Shown piece by piece: positions 33,014-42,258 of a stretch of 64,000 bases of DNA (positions within the stretch are counted from its first letter, which is position 1; every line of letters starts with the position of its first letter). The translations under genes and the position numbers were made by a program. The notes beneath the pieces are model-generated. The model had not been told where the DNA came from and made no database searches. It was given only the letters and a program-made list of their open reading frames with translations. Origin of the DNA: JAEKNW01 sp963677815 (lineage in GTDB: Bacteria > Cloacimonadota > Cloacimonadia > Cloacimonadales > JAFGVF01); NCBI GenBank assembly GCA_963677815.1, contig OY782499.1, forward strand, positions 744,001 through 808,000, given 5' to 3'.

Positions 33014-33090
33014 GCGGGAGTAGCTCAGTTGGCTAGAGCATCAGCCTTCCAAGCTGAGGGTCGCGGGTTCGAATCCCGTTTCCCGCTCCA
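33014..33090 (+). tRNA. tRNA-Gly (UCC)
   Basis: Acceptor GCGGGAG pairs with the 3' TTCCCGC strand. Anticodon stem CAGCC/..GCTG with loop containing TCC, T-loop GTTCGAATC, encoded CCA. Confidence 0.95.
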
Positions 33091-33100
33091 TTTTCAAAAA

Positions 33101-33176
<76 letters not shown>

Positions 33177-33270
33177 CTTGAAATAATAATTAGAGACAAT
33201 CACTAAGATGAATTCATGTTAAGTTAAAATTAGGAAAAATGAATTTAAACTTAGTATAAAAAAGGAAAAG

Positions 33271-33286
33271 ACCGCACAAGTGCGGT
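33271..33286 (+). other. Small hairpin in the tuf leader
   Basis: ACCGCA pairs with TGCGGT around CAAG, 75 bp before tuf. There is no U-run, so it may be an RNA processing or stability element that separates tRNA maturation from tuf mRNA. Confidence 0.4.
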
Positions 33287-33360
33287 GTATTTGTGTTTAA
33301 ACAAAGTCCTTAAAACCTTTAAACTATATATAAGAAAGATAACTAAATCCGGGAGGAAAC

Positions 33361-34542
33361 ATGGCAAAGCAAAAATTTGTTAGAACAAAACCTCATGTTA
33401 ACGTTGGAACTATTGGTCACGTTGACCATGGTAAAACTACATTAACTGCTGCAATAACACTATATTTAAGTAAAAAAACTGGTGCTGCTTTTAGATCATT
33501 TGATTCTATTGATAATGCACCTGAAGAAAAAGAGCGTGGAATTACCATTGCTACTGCTCACGTTGAATATGAATCAGATACTCGTCACTATGCTCACGTT
33601 GACTGCCCAGGTCACGCTGACTATGTGAAAAATATGATTACTGGTGCTGCTCAGATGGACGGTGCTATCCTTGTTGTTAGTGCTGCTGACGGTCCTATGC
33701 CTCAAACAAAAGAACACATTCTTCTTGCAAGACAGGTTGGCGTTCCAGCTATCGTTGTTTTCATGAACAAATGTGATCTTGTTGATGATGAAGAACTTCT
33801 TGAATTAGTTGAAATGGAAGTTAGAGAAATTCTTGAAAAATATGAATTCCCAGATGATGTTCCTTTCGTAAGAGGTTCAGCTCTTAAAGGTCTTAATGGA
33901 GACCCTGAAGGTGAAGCACAAATTCAAGAACTTGTTGATGCTATCGATTCATACATTCCAGAACCAGACAGAGATGTTGACAAGCCTTTCTTAATGCCTG
34001 TTGAAGACGTTTTCTCAATTCCTGGTCGTGGAACAGTTGCTACAGGCCGTGTAGAACGTGGTGTTATTAAAACTGGTGACAAAATCGAAAGAGTTGGTAT
34101 CAGAGAAACTGTAGAAACTACTTGTACTGGTGTTGAAATGTTCAGAAAAATCATGGACCAAGCTGAAGCTGGTGATAACATTGGTTGTCTTCTTCGTGGT
34201 TTTGCTAAAACTGACGTTGAAAGAGGTATGGTTCTTGCTAAACCAAAATCAGTTAATCCTCACACTAAATTTACAGGTGAAACATATATCTTAACTAAAG
34301 ATGAAGGTGGAAGACACAAACCTTTCTTCGATGGTTACAGACCTCAATTCTATTTTAGAACAACTGACGTTACCGGTTCTTTATCACTTCCTGAAGGTGT
34401 TGAAATGATTATGCCTGGTGATAATATTACAATCGGTGCAGAACTTATCGTGCCTATCGCTTTAGAGCAAGGTCTTCGCTTCGCTATCCGTGAAGGTGGA
34501 AGAACTATCGGTGCAGGAGTTGTTGCAACAGTTATTGACTAA
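33361..34542 (+). CDS. tuf: Elongation factor Tu
   Basis: A 393-residue GTPase that brings aminoacyl-tRNA to the ribosome. G1 is GHVDHGKTT, the switch-I region 'EEKERGITIATAHVEYES', G3 DCPGHADY and G4 NKCD. The ribosome site is a strong GGAGGA. Domain 3 ends 'RTIGAGVVATVID'. It stands inside the tRNA-tuf-rpmG-secE-nusG cluster. No second copy is visible here, and all key residues are present. Confidence 0.99.
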   Translation: MAKQKFVRTKPHVNVGTIGHVDHGKTTLTAAITLYLSKKTGAAFRSFDSIDNAPEEKERGITIATAHVEYESDTRHYAHVDCPGHADYVKNMITGAAQMDGAILVVSAADGPMPQTKEHILLARQVGVPAIVVFMNKCDLVDDEELLELVEMEVREILEKYEFPDDVPFVRGSALKGLNGDPEGEAQIQELVDAIDSYIPEPDRDVDKPFLMPVEDVFSIPGRGTVATGRVERGVIKTGDKIERVGIRETVETTCTGVEMFRKIMDQAEAGDNIGCLLRGFAKTDVERGMVLAKPKSVNPHTKFTGETYILTKDEGGRHKPFFDGYRPQFYFRTTDVTGSLSLPEGVEMIMPGDNITIGAELIVPIALEQGLRFAIREGGRTIGAGVVATVID

Positions 34543-34570
34543 TTAACCATAATTAGCTAAGAAGGTAATA

Positions 34571-34720
34571 ATGAGAGATATAATAACTCTAGAATGCACA
34601 GAGTGCAAGAATAGAAATTATACTACAACCCGAAATAAAAGAAAAAATCCAGGTAAACTGGAATTGAAAAAATTCTGTCCAGCTTGTAGAAAACATACTC
34701 TACACAAGCAGAATAAATAA
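34571..34720 (+). CDS. rpmG: Ribosomal protein L33
   Basis: A 49-codon gene with a GAAGG ribosome site. The product begins MRDIITLECTECKNRNY and has the zinc-ribbon cysteine pairs CTEC and CPAC, with 'TTTRNKRKNPGKLELKKFCP' between them. Length matches L33 (about 50 residues). It lies 28 bp after tuf and 10 bp before tRNA-Trp, the standard place. A zinc-binding (C+) form. Confidence 0.95.
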   Translation: MRDIITLECTECKNRNYTTTRNKRKNPGKLELKKFCPACRKHTLHKQNK

Positions 34721-34730
34721 GTAGAAATAC

Positions 34731-34806
34731 AGGATAGTAGTTCAATTGGTAGAGCACTGGTCTCCAAAACCAGGTGTTGCGGGTTCGAGTCCTGCCTGTC
34801 CTGCCA
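34731..34806 (+). tRNA. tRNA-Trp (CCA)
   Basis: Acceptor AGGATAG pairs with CTGTCCT, anticodon stem CTGGT/ACCAG, loop CTCCAAA with anticodon CCA, T-loop GTTCGAGTC, discriminator G and encoded CCA end. It sits between rpmG and secE as in many bacteria. Confidence 0.95.
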
Positions 34807-34812
34807 TAGATT

Positions 34813-34847
34813 AGGCAAAGTCAGTAGGTAACTACTGGCTTTTTGCC
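34813..34847 (+). terminator. Terminator-like hairpin between tRNA-Trp and secE
   Basis: AAAGTCAGTAG pairs with CTACTGGCTTT around GTAA, with one G-U pair, followed by TTTTTG. Flanking GGCAAA and TTTGCC can extend it. It probably ends part of the tRNA/tuf transcript and lets the rest continue into secE. Confidence 0.6.
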
Positions 34848-34890
34848 CATTTAATAATTTAGATAATCTGCAAAAAAAGACGGAAGAAAT

Positions 34891-35076
34891 ATGGGAAAAA
34901 TATCAACATTTTTAAAAGAAGTTCGCCAGGAACTTGGAACAATATCATGGCCTAAAAAACCGGATATTACAGAAGGTACAACAGTTGTTTTAACAATGAC
35001 TGTCATTACAAGTATATTTTTAATGATAGTTGATTTTGTTTTTAATACCGTGATAACAGAAACCTTATTTAGATAA
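34891..35076 (+). CDS. secE: Preprotein translocase subunit SecE
   Basis: A 61-residue single-membrane-helix protein. The N-terminal amphipathic stretch 'FLKEVRQELGTISWPKKPDI' is the conserved SecE cytoplasmic helix and the C-terminal helix crosses the membrane. It stabilises SecY. Short form as in most bacteria. nusG follows 11 bp later. Confidence 0.95.
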   Translation: MGKISTFLKEVRQELGTISWPKKPDITEGTTVVLTMTVITSIFLMIVDFVFNTVITETLFR

Positions 35077-35087
35077 GGGGATTTGTT

Positions 35088-35609
35088 ATGCAATGGTATG
35101 TTGTACACACTTTCTCATCTCACGAAAATAGAATTAAAGAAACTATTGAGAAAAGTATTATTGGTACAGATTTAGAAGATTTAATCGGACAGATCTTAGT
35201 TCCTACTCAAAAGACTTTTATTATCAGAGATGGAAAGAAAATAGAAACAGAAAAAAAAGTATTCAACGCATACATCATTATTGAAGCAGAGATGGAACCA
35301 AAGGTTTATGCTTTTATAAAATCAATTTCAGGAGTTACAAATTTCTTAGGATATGGTAAGAAACCTATTCCTCTTGATGAAAAAGAAGTTAATCGTCTTC
35401 TCGGTATTAATGACAGAGATGACTCTACAACTCAATTTGATTTTATACCTGGAGATATGGTCAAAATTATCGCAGGTGCATTTACTGATTTTGAAGGTGT
35501 AGTCGATAAAGTAGATCAATCATCTGGTAAAATTACAGTAAATGTTTCAGTCTTTGGTAGAATAACCCCTGTGGAAGTTAATGGGGAACAGGTTGAAAGA
35601 AAAAAATAG
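35088..35609 (+). CDS. nusG: Transcription termination/antitermination protein NusG
   Basis: A 173-residue protein. The N-terminal NGN domain starts 'QWYVVHTFSSHENRIKETIE' and contains 'VFNAYIIIEAEM'; the C-terminal KOW domain has 'PGDMVKIIAGAFTDFEGVV'. It couples RNA polymerase to the ribosome and Rho. Position between secE and rplK is universal. Length normal. Confidence 0.97.
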   Translation: MQWYVVHTFSSHENRIKETIEKSIIGTDLEDLIGQILVPTQKTFIIRDGKKIETEKKVFNAYIIIEAEMEPKVYAFIKSISGVTNFLGYGKKPIPLDEKEVNRLLGINDRDDSTTQFDFIPGDMVKIIAGAFTDFEGVVDKVDQSSGKITVNVSVFGRITPVEVNGEQVERKK

Positions 35610-35614
35610 TTGGA

Positions 35615-35652
35615 TTAAGTTCAAAGTCATAAGTTTTTAACTTTGAACTTAA
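35615..35652 (+). promoter_or_regulatory. Leader hairpin upstream of rplK
   Basis: TTAAGTTCAAAGT pairs with ACTTTGAACTTAA (35615-35627 and 35640-35652), a perfect 13-bp stem with a 12-base loop, 31 bp before rplK. The rplK-rplA message is usually repressed by L1 at its leader, so this may be part of that control or a transcription pause. The hairpin does not resemble the rRNA L1 site closely. Confidence 0.5.
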
Positions 35653-35683
35653 GACTTTGGACTAATAAAAAAAAGAGGTAGTT

Positions 35684-36115
35684 ATGGCTAAATTAAAAGG
35701 TGTAACAAACGTTGTCAAACTTCAGTTACCTGCTGGAAAAGCAACCCCGGCACCTCCCGTGGGACCTGCATTAGGTCAAGCTGGAGTGAATATCCCTGAT
35801 TTTTGTAAACAGTTTAACGCTAAAACAGCTGACCAACCAGGAATGATATTCCCAGTTGTAATCAGTGTGTTCAAAAACAAGTCTTTTGTATTTGAAATTA
35901 AGACTCCTCCAGCAGCTGTTCTTATTAAAAAAGAAGCTGGCCTTGCAAAAGGTTCATCAGTTCCTAATAAGGATAAAGTTGGAAAGATTACTAAAGAACA
36001 ATGCAAAAAAATTGCTGAATTAAAAGCACAAGATTTAAATAGTTTTTCCCTTGAATCTGCTATGCGCATGATCGCTGGGACTGCAAGGAGTATGGGAGTA
36101 TTAGTCGAAGACTAG
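35684..36115 (+). CDS. rplK: Ribosomal protein L11
   Basis: A 143-residue protein with the proline-rich N-terminus 'LQLPAGKATPAPPVGPALGQ' and the RNA-binding C-terminal domain 'TARSMGVLVED'. It forms the GTPase-associated centre with 23S rRNA and binds thiostrepton. It is followed 58 bp later by rplA. Confidence 0.98.
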   Translation: MAKLKGVTNVVKLQLPAGKATPAPPVGPALGQAGVNIPDFCKQFNAKTADQPGMIFPVVISVFKNKSFVFEIKTPPAAVLIKKEAGLAKGSSVPNKDKVGKITKEQCKKIAELKAQDLNSFSLESAMRMIAGTARSMGVLVED

Positions 36116-36173
36116 TACTTGAGGAAAACAATATCTCAAATTGCAGGAGATTATAATCAAAGGAGAATAGTGG

Positions 36174-36881
36174 ATGAAGAGAAGTAAACGCTACAGAGAA
36201 GCATTTTCAAAGGTTGACCGCCTATCTAGATATGATTTATCAACTGCTATCAATTTGTTAAAGGAAATTCCTGTAACAAAATTCGATGAAACTGTTGAAA
36301 TTCACATGAATCTAGGTGTTGACCCAAGAAAAGCTGATCAGCAAATTAGAAGCTCACTTGTTCTTCCTCACGGAACAGGAAAACAAGTAAGAGTCCTAGT
36401 TTTTGCTGAAGGAGAAAAAGCGGACCAAGCTAAGGCAGCTGGTGCAGAATTCGTTGGTGTTGATGAATATATCAATAAAATCACCAAAGAGAATTGGATG
36501 GAATTCGATACTGTTATTGCAACTCCTAACTTAATGGGTAAAATCGGTAGATTAGGTAGAGTATTAGGACCTAGAGGTCTTATGCCTAACCCTAAAGTTG
36601 GTACCGTAACCATGGATGTTGAAAAAGCAGTAACCGAAGCAAAATCTGGTAAAGTCGTATATAGGGTTGATAAATTTTCTAACATACATGTTCCAGCTGG
36701 AAAATTAAGTTTTGAAGCTGCTAACATTAAAGAGAATTTACTCACAATCATTGCAGCAATTTTGAAAGATAGACCTTCTACTGTAAAAGGTACATTTATC
36801 AAAAGCATGACATTGACCTCAACCATGGGACCTGGTGTAAAACTTGATGTTTCAGGTGTAACCTTAGAAGCAAAAGCATAG
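36174..36881 (+). CDS. rplA: Ribosomal protein L1
   Basis: A 235-residue two-domain protein with 'NLGVDPRKADQQIRSSLVLP' and 'LMGKIGRLGRVLGPRGLMPN', the L1 signature, and a C-terminal 'STMGPGVKLDV'. L1 forms the ribosomal stalk at the E site and commonly represses translation of its own operon. Ends 9 bp before rplJ. Confidence 0.98.
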   Translation: MKRSKRYREAFSKVDRLSRYDLSTAINLLKEIPVTKFDETVEIHMNLGVDPRKADQQIRSSLVLPHGTGKQVRVLVFAEGEKADQAKAAGAEFVGVDEYINKITKENWMEFDTVIATPNLMGKIGRLGRVLGPRGLMPNPKVGTVTMDVEKAVTEAKSGKVVYRVDKFSNIHVPAGKLSFEAANIKENLLTIIAAILKDRPSTVKGTFIKSMTLTSTMGPGVKLDVSGVTLEAKA

Positions 36882-36890
36882 GAGAGGATC

Positions 36891-37400
36891 ATGATACAAC
36901 CTTATAAATTAAATATAGTTAAAGATGTTAAGGAACGACTTGACAGTGCCAAAGCGATAGTCTTAGTAGATTATAAGGGAATTAATATTGAAGAAGTAGA
37001 TGAACTTCGCAAAAGATTCAGAAATAATGGTGTTGATTACTTCGTGCAGAAGAACACATTAGTAAAAATAGCTTTAAATGAATTAGGTATAACCGACCTT
37101 GATTCACACTTAGTAGGTCCTACTGGTGTAGCTGTTTGTAAAGCTGATGAAATAGCTCCTGCAAGAGAAATGGCAAAATTCGTAAAAGAAGTTATGGAAG
37201 AAAAGCCATTTCCAACATTTAAAGCTGGATTAGTTGATGGAGTTTTATATGAAAAGGAAGATCTTAGTAAACTTTCTAAAATTCCGTCTAGAGATGAATT
37301 GTTGGCTAAAATGTTTGGTAGCATGAAAGCCCCAATTTCAAGCTTCGTACGCTTAATTGATGCGATAGCTAAAAAAGACGAAGAAGCAAAAGCTGAATAA
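36891..37400 (+). CDS. rplJ: Ribosomal protein L10
   Basis: A 169-residue protein with 'KAIVLVDYKGINIEEVDELR' and 'YFVQKNTLVKIALNE'. The C-terminal helix binds L7/L12 dimers. It lies 23 bp before rplL, and the L10-L12 complex commonly regulates this message. Confidence 0.97.
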   Translation: MIQPYKLNIVKDVKERLDSAKAIVLVDYKGINIEEVDELRKRFRNNGVDYFVQKNTLVKIALNELGITDLDSHLVGPTGVAVCKADEIAPAREMAKFVKEVMEEKPFPTFKAGLVDGVLYEKEDLSKLSKIPSRDELLAKMFGSMKAPISSFVRLIDAIAKKDEEAKAE

Positions 37401-37423
37401 AAAATATAATCATGGAGGAATAC

Positions 37424-37789
37424 ATGTCCGATAAAAAACAGCAAATTATTGATCTTGTAAAAGAGATGAGTGTAATGGAGTTATCCGAATTAGTTACTGA
37501 AATGGAAGAAATTTTTGGCGTATCAGCAGCAGCTGCTGTTGCTGTAGCTGCAGGTCCTGCTGAAGCTGCAGAAGAAAAAACAGAATTTGATGTTGTTCTT
37601 GTAAGCGCAGGTGCTAAAAAGATTAATGTAATTAAAGCAGTAAGAGAAATTACCAAACTTGGTTTAAAAGAAGCTAAAGCATTGGTAGATACAGCTCCAC
37701 AAACAGTTGCAGAAGCAGTAACAAAAGATGAAGCTGAAGCAATGAAGAAATCATTTGAAGATGCTGGTGCAACAGTAGAAATCAAATAA
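37424..37789 (+). CDS. rplL: Ribosomal protein L7/L12
   Basis: The ATG at 37424 is chosen because GGAGG lies just upstream; an earlier ATG at 37412 overlaps that site. The 121-residue product has the N-terminal dimerisation helix ('QQIIDLVKEMSVMELSELV'), an alanine-rich hinge and the C-terminal factor-binding domain ending 'FEDAGATVEIK'. It recruits elongation factors to the ribosome. Confidence 0.97.
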   Translation: MSDKKQQIIDLVKEMSVMELSELVTEMEEIFGVSAAAAVAVAAGPAEAAEEKTEFDVVLVSAGAKKINVIKAVREITKLGLKEAKALVDTAPQTVAEAVTKDEAEAMKKSFEDAGATVEIK

Positions 37790-37812
37790 GAAAATTTGAA
37801 ACAACTATAGAT

Positions 37813-37838
37813 GGAAGTGAGCCGTCAGGCTCATTTCC
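37813..37838 (+). terminator. Attenuator hairpin between rplL and rpoB
   Basis: GGAAGTGAGCC pairs with GGCTCATTTCC around GTCA (one G-U pair), followed by CTATTTTATTTT. It is 24 bp after the rplL stop. It is likely to end part of the transcripts so that RNA polymerase subunits are made less than L7/L12, as known in E. coli. Confidence 0.7.
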
Positions 37839-37981
37839 CTATTTTATTTTAGTATATTAGAAAACATAGCGTCGAAATCAAAAAAAGTTATAAAACAATT
37901 TACTTATTAATGGTTTCGTTTTTTGTTACAAAAAAACAACAGTCGATCTTTAATCTATGAACATTATAAAGGAGTGGGCTT

Positions 37982-40900
37982 TTGAAAAAGTTCAAAAGTT
38001 ATTCCAGAATATCCAAGAAATTTATCGAGTTGGGAATACCTCAAGTAGAAGTTCCAAATCTTCTATCTATGCAGGTTGATTCTTTTGAAGATTTTATCCA
38101 AAAAGATGTTCATCCACAACAAAGAGCAAATTTCGGATTGCAAGCTGTTTTTGAGAATTTATTTCCCATTACAGACCCTAAAGAAAACTATGAATTAGAA
38201 TTTGTAGAATACCGAATCTTAAAAGAAAAATATTCAATTGATGAATGTATAGAAAGAAATTTATCGTACCAAGTTCCCTTAAAAATCAAATTAAGATTAA
38301 AAGTCTACGAAGTTGAAGAAGATGAAAGCTTTGATATCATAGTAGATAGCGTCGGTAGTAATATAAATGATGTAAAACAGTTTTTAGTAACAGGTCTAAA
38401 TTGGGATGAAGTTTCAGCTACAAACATACTGGAAGCAGTAGAAACTAACGAAGATACCAATAGGATAATTAATTCTTGTGATGAAGCTGAAGACGCAAAA
38501 CAAATTCTTAACACCTTAAAAACTTTCGGAGTAACAGGAAGAATCCAAAAGAGGATTGATAAAACAAGAACTCTGAGAGATATAATGGAACAAGAAGTTT
38601 TCCTAGGTGATATTCCTTTAATTACTGAACAAGGAACGTTTGTAATTAATGGTGCTGAGAGAGTCATTATATCACAGTTACAAAGATCACCTGGTGTGTA
38701 TTTCTCTGAAGAAAAACACCCAAGTGGTAAGATGCTTATATCATCAAAAATTATCCCATATAATGGAAGCTGGTTAGAATTCCATATCGACATACATGAT
38801 GTTGTATTTGTGAATATCGATAAAAGAAGAAAGTTACCTGTATCTATTCTTCTTAGAGCTGTTGGATATATTCCAGACAACTATACAGAAATTCCTGAAG
38901 CTAGAGAAACTTTAAGACTTTCAGACGAAAAAGGTAATGTTTCCTTAAAAGCAAAAAATTCTTATGCATACTCAGATGTCTATGACCCTCGCGAAGGTAA
39001 GGAAAATAACATCTTAGTTAAAGCTAAAGCAAAACTTAACAACGAAATAGTTGAAGAATTACTTAGTGCAGGTATCTTAGAAATTGATACTATAAATAAT
39101 AAATATATCTCTACAGACACAGTTCTTAGAGAAATTTTCTATGATATAGAAGAAATTTCTGTTGAAAAAGCTGAAAAAAGATTTACTGCCTATGAAATAA
39201 TCTCTTCTGACGGTTCATTATTAGCTGAAGCTAACACCCAAATCGATAAAGATCTTATTAAAGATCTTAAAGATAGTGGTATTAAAAAAGTTAAAGTTGT
39301 TTCTGAAGAAAGTGATTTCAACCGTAAAATACTTGAAAAGACTCTTCTAAAAGATCCAACACGTAACCAAGAAGAAGCAGCTCAAAAAATCTATAGCTTA
39401 GTTAGACCTGGCGAAGATGAAGTGCCAATTGAAAATGCTATGGATCTTATTGATAAAATGTTCTTTAACTCTAAAAGATATAATTTAGGTAATGTCGGAA
39501 GACATAAACTAAATGCTAAATTAGGTTTTGAACCTGATTATGGTACTAATGTACTAACTCAGAAAGATTTCACCGAAATCATTCATTATATGATAAGTAT
39601 TTTCAAGGATGAAAAAGATATCGATGATATAGATCACCTTGCAAATAGAAGAGTTAGAACAGTAGGAGAATTGTTAGAAGAACAATATAAGACTGGTCTA
39701 GCTATGATTGCTAGAATAGCTCTTGAAAGAATGGCAATTGCTAACCCTGATGAAGTTACTGTGCATGATTTAATTAACAGTAATGCTCTTATCACTGTTA
39801 TTGATTCCTTCTTCTTAACAGGTCAGTTATCGCAGTTTATGGACCAAACTAATCCACTTTCTGCTCTTACTCATAAGAGAAGATTGTCTGCTTTAGGTCC
39901 TGGTGGTCTTGCTCGTGATAGAGCGGGTTTTGAAGTTCGTGATATTCACTATTCCCACTATGGAAGAATCTGTCCAATTGAGACTCCTGAAGGTCCAAGT
40001 ATTGGTCTTCTTAACTCACCTGCTATCTATTCGCGTATCAATGAGTTTGGTTTCTTAGAAACCCCATATATCAGAGTAGAAAATGGTGTAATTACTAATA
40101 GAGTTGATTATTTAGATGCTCATGAAGAGGATAAATATATTATTGCTCAGCATGTGAATATTGATGACGACTTAGTGATTACTGATAAATATATATTTGC
40201 ACGTGAAAAAGATGAATATGTTAATGTAACACCAGAACAAATAGACTACATTGATGTATCTCCACAGCAAGTAGTATCTGTATCAGCAGCTCTAGTTCCT
40301 TTCTTGGAACATGATGATGCTAACCGTGCTTTGATGGGATCTAACATGCAGAGACAATCTGTTCCATTGTTGAACCCTCAAACACCTATTATTGGTACAG
40401 GTATTGAAAAGATAGTAGCCCGAGAATCTGGTGCAGTTATCTTAGCAAAATATAATGGTGAAGTTACTAATGTGACTTCCGAATATGTTGATATCAAGCC
40501 TGATGCTTCTAATGATGACATCGATTTGATTAGAGAAGAAAGAGTTTATCTTAAGAAGTATGTAAGATCTAATCAAGATACTTGCATTAATCAACGTCCT
40601 ATTGTTAAAATCGGTGATAAAGTTACCAAAGGACAACCAATATCTGATGGCCCTGGTATCGAAGGAGATAGATTAGCCCTTGGTTCTAACATGGTTGTTG
40701 CTTTCATGCCTTGGTATGGATATAACTATGAAGATGCTATTATTCTTAGTGAACATGTAGCACGTAAAGATACACTTACTTCTATTTATATCGAAGAATT
40801 AGAAGTTCTTGTTAGAGATTTAAAGAACGGTAAAGAAGAACTAGCATCTGATATACCTAATGTTCCAGTAAACTCTTTAAGAAACTTAGATAAATCAGGT

Positions 40901-42226
40901 ATCATCAGAGTTGGTTCTGTTATTACTGCTGGTGACGTAATTGTTGGTAAAATAACTCCAAAATCTGTTGAAATTGATCCTTCTCCAGAAGAGAATCTTA
41001 TGAGAGCTCTTTTCGGTGATAGAGCTGGTGATTATACTAATAGCTCATTAAAAGCAAAACCAGGTATGGAAGGTGTTGTGCTTGATGTGAAAGTATTCTC
41101 ACGTTATGAAGATATCATTGAATTTGAAGAAGATCATAAAGCTCAAATAGCTAAACTTAAAAAAGATAATATAGAAAGAAAGAAAAAGATTGAAAACTTT
41201 AAGAAAGAAAAACTTAGTGAACTTCTTTTAGGTCAAGTTGCTAAGAATATTGTTGATTCTAAAGATGGTAGATTCTATATTCTTTCTGGAAAGAAAATTA
41301 CTACTTCTGACTTAGAAAAGATTAACTTCTCAAGAGTTAATTTAGATGTTGAGATGGTAGCAGATCCTGAGAAATATAAAGAAATATACAAAACTGTAGC
41401 TTTGAAAGCTAACGAAGCTATGGAAGAAAGTGAAAATATCTATAAGAAATCAAGAGATAGAATCAAACATGGTGACGAATTACCTTATGGTGTTCGCAAA
41501 ATGGTTAAAGTCTATATTGCTAAAAAGAGAAAGATTCAAGTCGGTGATAAAATGGCTGGACGACATGGTAACAAAGGTGTTATATCAATCGTTGCTCCAA
41601 TTGAAGATATGCCATTTATGAGCGATGGTACTCCAGTTGATATCGTGCTTAATCCGCTTGGTGTTCCTTCTCGTATGAATATTGGACAAATCATGGAAAC
41701 TCACCTTGGTATGGCAGCTAAAACATTAGGATTCCATGTAGAAACTCCTATTTTTGATGGTGCTAAGATTGAGGATATTGAAGCTGAGCTTAGAGAGGCC
41801 AATTTACCTACTGACGGTAAACAAGTCTTATATGATGGAAAAACTGGTGAACCTTTCAAAGAAAGAGTTACAGTTGGTGTTATGTATATGATGAAACTTA
41901 ATCATTTGGTTGCAGATAAGATGCATGCTCGTTCAACTGGACCATACTCACTCATAACCCAACAACCTCTTGGTGGTAAGGCTCAACATGGTGGACAGCG
42001 TCTCGGAGAGATGGAGGTGTGGGCTCTAGAAGCTTATGGTGCAGCTCATCTTCTTGAAGAGATGTTAACTATCAAATCTGATGATGTGGATGGAAGAACA
42101 AATGCTTTCAAAGCTATAACCAATGGACAGAATCCACCTGCTCCAGGTACTCCAGAATCATTTAACGTCTTAATTAGTGAATTAAAGTCTCTTGCTTTTG
42201 ATATAGAGTTCTTGAAAGATGAGTAG
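37982..42226 (+). CDS. rpoB: RNA polymerase beta subunit
   Basis: A 1414-residue beta subunit starting at TTG 37982 behind a GGAG site; no ATG is near the conserved N-terminus. The rifampicin cluster 'QLSQFMDQTNPLSALTHKRR' followed by LSALGPGG keeps D516, H526 and S531 equivalents, so a rifampicin-sensitive pocket is predicted. 'GRHGNKGVIS' and 'GGKAQHGGQRLGEMEVWALE' are present. The protein is about 70 residues longer than E. coli RpoB, as is common for FCB bacteria with lineage inserts. rpoC follows after 32 bp. Confidence 0.98.
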   Translation: MKKFKSYSRISKKFIELGIPQVEVPNLLSMQVDSFEDFIQKDVHPQQRANFGLQAVFENLFPITDPKENYELEFVEYRILKEKYSIDECIERNLSYQVPLKIKLRLKVYEVEEDESFDIIVDSVGSNINDVKQFLVTGLNWDEVSATNILEAVETNEDTNRIINSCDEAEDAKQILNTLKTFGVTGRIQKRIDKTRTLRDIMEQEVFLGDIPLITEQGTFVINGAERVIISQLQRSPGVYFSEEKHPSGKMLISSKIIPYNGSWLEFHIDIHDVVFVNIDKRRKLPVSILLRAVGYIPDNYTEIPEARETLRLSDEKGNVSLKAKNSYAYSDVYDPREGKENNILVKAKAKLNNEIVEELLSAGILEIDTINNKYISTDTVLREIFYDIEEISVEKAEKRFTAYEIISSDGSLLAEANTQIDKDLIKDLKDSGIKKVKVVSEESDFNRKILEKTLLKDPTRNQEEAAQKIYSLVRPGEDEVPIENAMDLIDKMFFNSKRYNLGNVGRHKLNAKLGFEPDYGTNVLTQKDFTEIIHYMISIFKDEKDIDDIDHLANRRVRTVGELLEEQYKTGLAMIARIALERMAIANPDEVTVHDLINSNALITVIDSFFLTGQLSQFMDQTNPLSALTHKRRLSALGPGGLARDRAGFEVRDIHYSHYGRICPIETPEGPSIGLLNSPAIYSRINEFGFLETPYIRVENGVITNRVDYLDAHEEDKYIIAQHVNIDDDLVITDKYIFAREKDEYVNVTPEQIDYIDVSPQQVVSVSAALVPFLEHDDANRALMGSNMQRQSVPLLNPQTPIIGTGIEKIVARESGAVILAKYNGEVTNVTSEYVDIKPDASNDDIDLIREERVYLKKYVRSNQDTCINQRPIVKIGDKVTKGQPISDGPGIEGDRLALGSNMVVAFMPWYGYNYEDAIILSEHVARKDTLTSIYIEELEVLVRDLKNGKEELASDIPNVPVNSLRNLDKSGIIRVGSVITAGDVIVGKITPKSVEIDPSPEENLMRALFGDRAGDYTNSSLKAKPGMEGVVLDVKVFSRYEDIIEFEEDHKAQIAKLKKDNIERKKKIENFKKEKLSELLLGQVAKNIVDSKDGRFYILSGKKITTSDLEKINFSRVNLDVEMVADPEKYKEIYKTVALKANEAMEESENIYKKSRDRIKHGDELPYGVRKMVKVYIAKKRKIQVGDKMAGRHGNKGVISIVAPIEDMPFMSDGTPVDIVLNPLGVPSRMNIGQIMETHLGMAAKTLGFHVETPIFDGAKIEDIEAELREANLPTDGKQVLYDGKTGEPFKERVTVGVMYMMKLNHLVADKMHARSTGPYSLITQQPLGGKAQHGGQRLGEMEVWALEAYGAAHLLEEMLTIKSDDVDGRTNAFKAITNGQNPPAPGTPESFNVLISELKSLAFDIEFLKDE

Positions 42227-42258
42227 AAATCGTTGGAACAGAAACGGAGGATTTCTCA

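Noticed and set aside
34618..34818. Minus-strand ORF across rpmG and tRNA-Trp
   Set aside because: It is antisense to a clear L33 gene and tRNA, and is a familiar kind of false ORF made from tRNA sequence.
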